This document shows, one piece after another, positions 61,905-64,000 of a DNA stretch of 64,000 bases. Under the pieces are notes generated by a model. That model was not told where the DNA came from and did no database searches. It saw only the letters and a list, made by a program, of their open reading frames with translations. A program made the translations under genes and the position numbers. Source of the DNA: Pseudarthrobacter enclensis (GTDB taxonomy: Bacteria > Actinomycetota > Actinomycetes > Actinomycetales > Micrococcaceae); contig NZ_JAUSRE010000017.1 in NCBI RefSeq assembly GCF_030811655.1, positions 49,006 through 113,005 of the forward strand, written 5' to 3'. Numbering within the stretch: position 1 is the first letter of the stretch; each line of letters opens with the position of its first letter.

Positions 61905-63003
61905 TCAGGAAAGCAGTTCGAGTTCCCAGTCTTTTACGTCGGCCACGGGGGCGAACAGGCTCGCGTCCAATTCGTCGAGTGGCCTGCCGTTCCTGACCCG
62001 GTTGGGCCAGTCCCGGTTGCCGAGTGCGGCCTTACCCAAGGCCACGAGGTCGGCGCCACCCGTGAGCATTGATACGGCCGTTTCAGGGTCATCAAGGTGA
62101 CCGTTGGCTATGACGGGCAGGCCTGTGTGCTGTTTGGCCAAGGCGGCCAACGATGGTCCCTGGTCACCGAACGCTGGAGCGTAGGCACGGTATTCGGTGG
62201 TGTGGATGAAGTCGACACCGGTGGCGGCGAGAGTTGAGAAGATAACTTCGGCCTCATCGGCCCCTCCGGCCCAGCGGTGGTCGTGGTCGCTGACCTTGGA
62301 TTGGGAGACGCGAATACCCACGGTCATTTCCGGGCCTACGGCTTCGCGGACGGCCTTTGCGATTTCGACCGGGAAGCGGACGCGGTTATGTGCCGAACCG
62401 CCATATTCATCCGTTCGCAGGTTCAGGTAGTCGGTGAGGAACTGGTCCAACAAATATCCGTTGGCCGCGTGGATCTCTACGCCGTCGAATCCTGCTTCCT
62501 TGGCACGCAGCGCGGCAGCAACAAACCCCTCACGAACTTCGTGCATCTGTTCACGGCTGAATTTCGGCAGGGACTCGGTACGGGCCCTCGCCGCGGTAAA
62601 AGTCCAACTGCTCTCCCCTTGGAGCAACGGCGGACGGGGCAATGCTTCCGTCCTTGAAACGGTTTCCCTGCGCTTGGCCCCCGGCGTGCATCAGTTGCGC
62701 GAAAATTTTGGAGCCGGCTGCGTGCACCGCGTCAACCACCCCGGTCCAGGACCTGCCCTGTTCCTCCGTTGCAAGACCTGGCTGGTAGAGATAGCCCTGG
62801 CTGTAAAAGGCGTCAGGATAGATGCCCTCCGTGATCAACAAGGCAAACCCACCGCGGGCAAATGCCTCATAGTAAGAGATCATTTTCCCGGTAACCAGCC
62901 CCTCTTCCGTCGCGCTGATACGCGTCATCGGGGCCAGTGCCACACGGTTTGACAGGTGGGTAGAACCGATCTGCAGCGGGTTCCAAAGCGGCGTGGAGTT
63001 CAT
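61905..63003 (-). pseudogene. Old Yellow Enzyme-family oxidoreductase, one frameshift
   Basis: ATG 63003 starts MNSTPLWNPLQIGSTHLSNR, APMTRISATEEGLVTGKMIS, then GGQAQGNRFKDGSIAPSAVA to residue 143. At about 62570 the reading must change frame to PKFSREQMHEVREGFVAAAL, GFDGVEIHAANGYLLDQFLT and GKAALGNRDWPNR to the stop at 61905. FMN and His/Asn (usually HxxN; here EIHAANGY) sites are present. The intact length would be about 366 residues. Divergent from an ArsR regulator with two operators between them. Confidence 0.8.
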
Positions 63004-63125
63004 CGGATGTCCTTAGATCGTTGATGAACGTCCGGCCCAAACGATTGAGTCTTGAGCGGGTGTTGAGGTCATGGGAGCTGGGCGCGGGAAAGAATTGGCC
63101 TGCAAGGCAAGCTCGGCCAACCTAG

Positions 63126-63158
63126 TACGACAAGCATCGTAGTACGAAATACATCGTA
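63126..63158. promoter_or_regulatory. twin ArsR-type operators
   Basis: TACGA-N6-TCGTA at 63126-63141 and again at 63143-63158, one base apart. They lie between the divergent OYE and ArsR genes, 44 bases before GTG 63203. Confidence 0.65.
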
Positions 63159-63202
63159 CAATAAAGAAAGACCCGACCAGCCAACGGCAGGAGACCTTTC
63201 CC

Positions 63203-63529
63203 GTGCGATCACTTGCCCATCCCAAAAAGGGTGAGCTGCAGTTGGACGCCGTACTGTCTGCCTTGGCGGATCCAATTCGGCGGCAGATAGTCGGCTACCT
63301 CGCCGCATCCCCCGGAACACATGCTTGCGGTGCCTTCAATCTGCCGGTCACCAAGTCCACATCAACGCATCACTTCAGGGTTCTGCGCGAAGCAGGCCTG
63401 ATTCGCCAGGACTACCAGGGGACCGCGATCCTCAACTCACTGCGGACAGAAGACCTCGAAGCACAGTTCCCGGGCCTCCTCCAGGCTGTCCTTCAACCCA
63501 CTAATCCGAGGCATTTACCTATAGGCTAG
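63203..63529 (+). CDS. ArsR-family regulator of the OYE gene
   Basis: 108 residues, winged helix: LDAVLSALADPIRRQIVGYL, STSTHHFRVLREAGLIRQDY (recognition helix near 55). No Cys-x-Cys metal motif is seen, and the one Cys (THACGAF near 40) stands alone, so it may sense an electrophile or redox state rather than metal. This type often controls Old Yellow Enzyme genes. GTG 63203 with AGGAGACC upstream. Confidence 0.8.
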   Translation: MRSLAHPKKGELQLDAVLSALADPIRRQIVGYLAASPGTHACGAFNLPVTKSTSTHHFRVLREAGLIRQDYQGTAILNSLRTEDLEAQFPGLLQAVLQPTNPRHLPIG

Positions 63530-63770
63530 CCCGGACGCTCGGGTCGACTTGGAGAGGCGCATAGGCCCACCGACCCGCTCACCACCCTCGCATGACGGAA
63601 TCGTCATAACGGGCTCTTGACGATACGCGGGGCGAGCCGGCGCAGACGTGGCCGCCCCCGGGGAAACGGAACGATCAGGTCCCGTTCCTCGAGGTGCGAT
63701 TCCCCCAGCGCAGCCGTGGTGGCGGTATTCCCCGCCCAGAGCTTCTTTTAGGTCGCGGCCCTACTCTGGG
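63530..63770. other. short gene-free stretch
   Basis: A minus-strand frame after a TAA reads WAGNTATTAALGESHLEERD, then an Arg/Pro-rich tail; too short and without start to call. No terminator for araA was seen. Confidence 0.3.
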
Positions 63771-64000
63771 TCAGATCCCGCCGGCGAGTTTGTAGTAGGC
63801 GGCGTTCCAGTTCAGGTCCTTCTTGAACTGGCGGATGGTGGTGCCTTCATCGATGGTGAGCAGTTCCGTTTTGGCGATGTCGGCGAAGTCCTCGAACACG
63901 TCCATGCCCACCTGGGTGGAAAGCACGGTGTGGTGGGCCGCGCCGGCGGTGAGCCACGCCGCGGCGGAGGTGGCGAAGTCCGGCTTCGGTTCCCACAGGG
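63771..64000 (-). CDS. araA: L-arabinose isomerase, C-terminal end (partial)
   Basis: The last 75 residues of Ara[21 protein letters not shown] (with the metal-binding His pair), [19 protein letters not shown] and [18 protein letters not shown] ending at TGA 63771. The gene continues beyond the window. Converts L-arabinose to L-ribulose. Its presence next to the sugar-acid cluster fits a pentose-using region. Confidence 0.9.
   Translation of the reverse strand, partial: LWEPKPDFATSAAAWLTAGAAHHTVLSTQVGMDVFEDFADIAKTELLTIDEGTTIRQFKKDLNWNAAYYKLAGGI

Overview
The window looks like chromosome of a high-G+C actinobacterium of the Arthrobacter/Pseudarthrobacter group (Micrococcaceae). This rests on G+C-rich codon use, purine-rich ribosome binding sites, many GTG starts, dense ATGA/GTGA start-stop overlaps and the mix of IclR, RpiR, MFS and sugar-acid genes. 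The assignment is by general resemblance; no 16S gene is present.

Layout. (1) 0-12.8 kb: an ABC-2 drug-type exporter, a DUF2254 membrane protein, a rifampicin-phosphotransferase-like PEP-utilising enzyme, and many small or broken genes (Doc toxin tail, tandem MSTKI-type remnants, NERD nuclease-like remnant). (2) 12.9-16.7 kb: amino acid permease, PLP aminotransferase and RpiR regulator, with a 50-bp palindrome in front of the regulator. (3) 17.7-27.0 kb: a complete V/A-type ATPase operon (stalk G/H, C, I, K, F, E, A, B, D), closed by a translationally coupled universal stress protein and followed by two more Usp genes. (4) 27.0-28.6 kb: a gene-poor stretch with a tRNA-Leu-like 3' end, palindromes and a damaged pterin dehydratase, which looks like an old integration site. 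(5) 28.6-32.3 kb: a LysR regulator divergent from a mesX (DUF1852)-mesD-flavin reductase operon, an oxygen-dependent, folate-independent methionine synthase system. (6) 32.5-43.8 kb: DUF1275 protein, TetR/MFS exporter pair with operators, IS30 and serine-recombinase remnants, and a hypothetical-gene island with many frameshifts. (7) 43.8-49.3 kb: NatAB-type ABC exporter, a decayed alcohol dehydrogenase and an atypical NRAMP-family transporter. (8) 49.4-58.1 kb: a sugar-acid catabolic cluster (2-hydroxyacid dehydrogenase, DapA-family dehydratase, MFS transporter, FMN hydroxyacid oxidase, IclR, alpha-ketoglutarate semialdehyde dehydrogenase, FAH-family dehydratase), tied together by three copies of a 16-bp GTTCGA-N4-TCGAAC-type operator. 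(9) 58.1-64 kb: a second IclR, a zinc alcohol dehydrogenase, a frameshifted amidohydrolase, a frameshifted Old Yellow Enzyme gene divergent from an ArsR regulator with twin operators, and the 3' end of araA.

How the parts work together. The catabolic cluster probably takes up a pentonic or related acid and dehydrates a 2-keto-3-deoxy acid to alpha-ketoglutarate semialdehyde, which is oxidised to 2-oxoglutarate (Weimberg-type chemistry). The V-ATPase plus Usp block suggests ion pumping or pH control under stress. Roughly sixteen broken or truncated genes lie among intact operons. At least four of them carry in-frame stop codons rather than indels, so decay is more likely than sequencing error as a general explanation.
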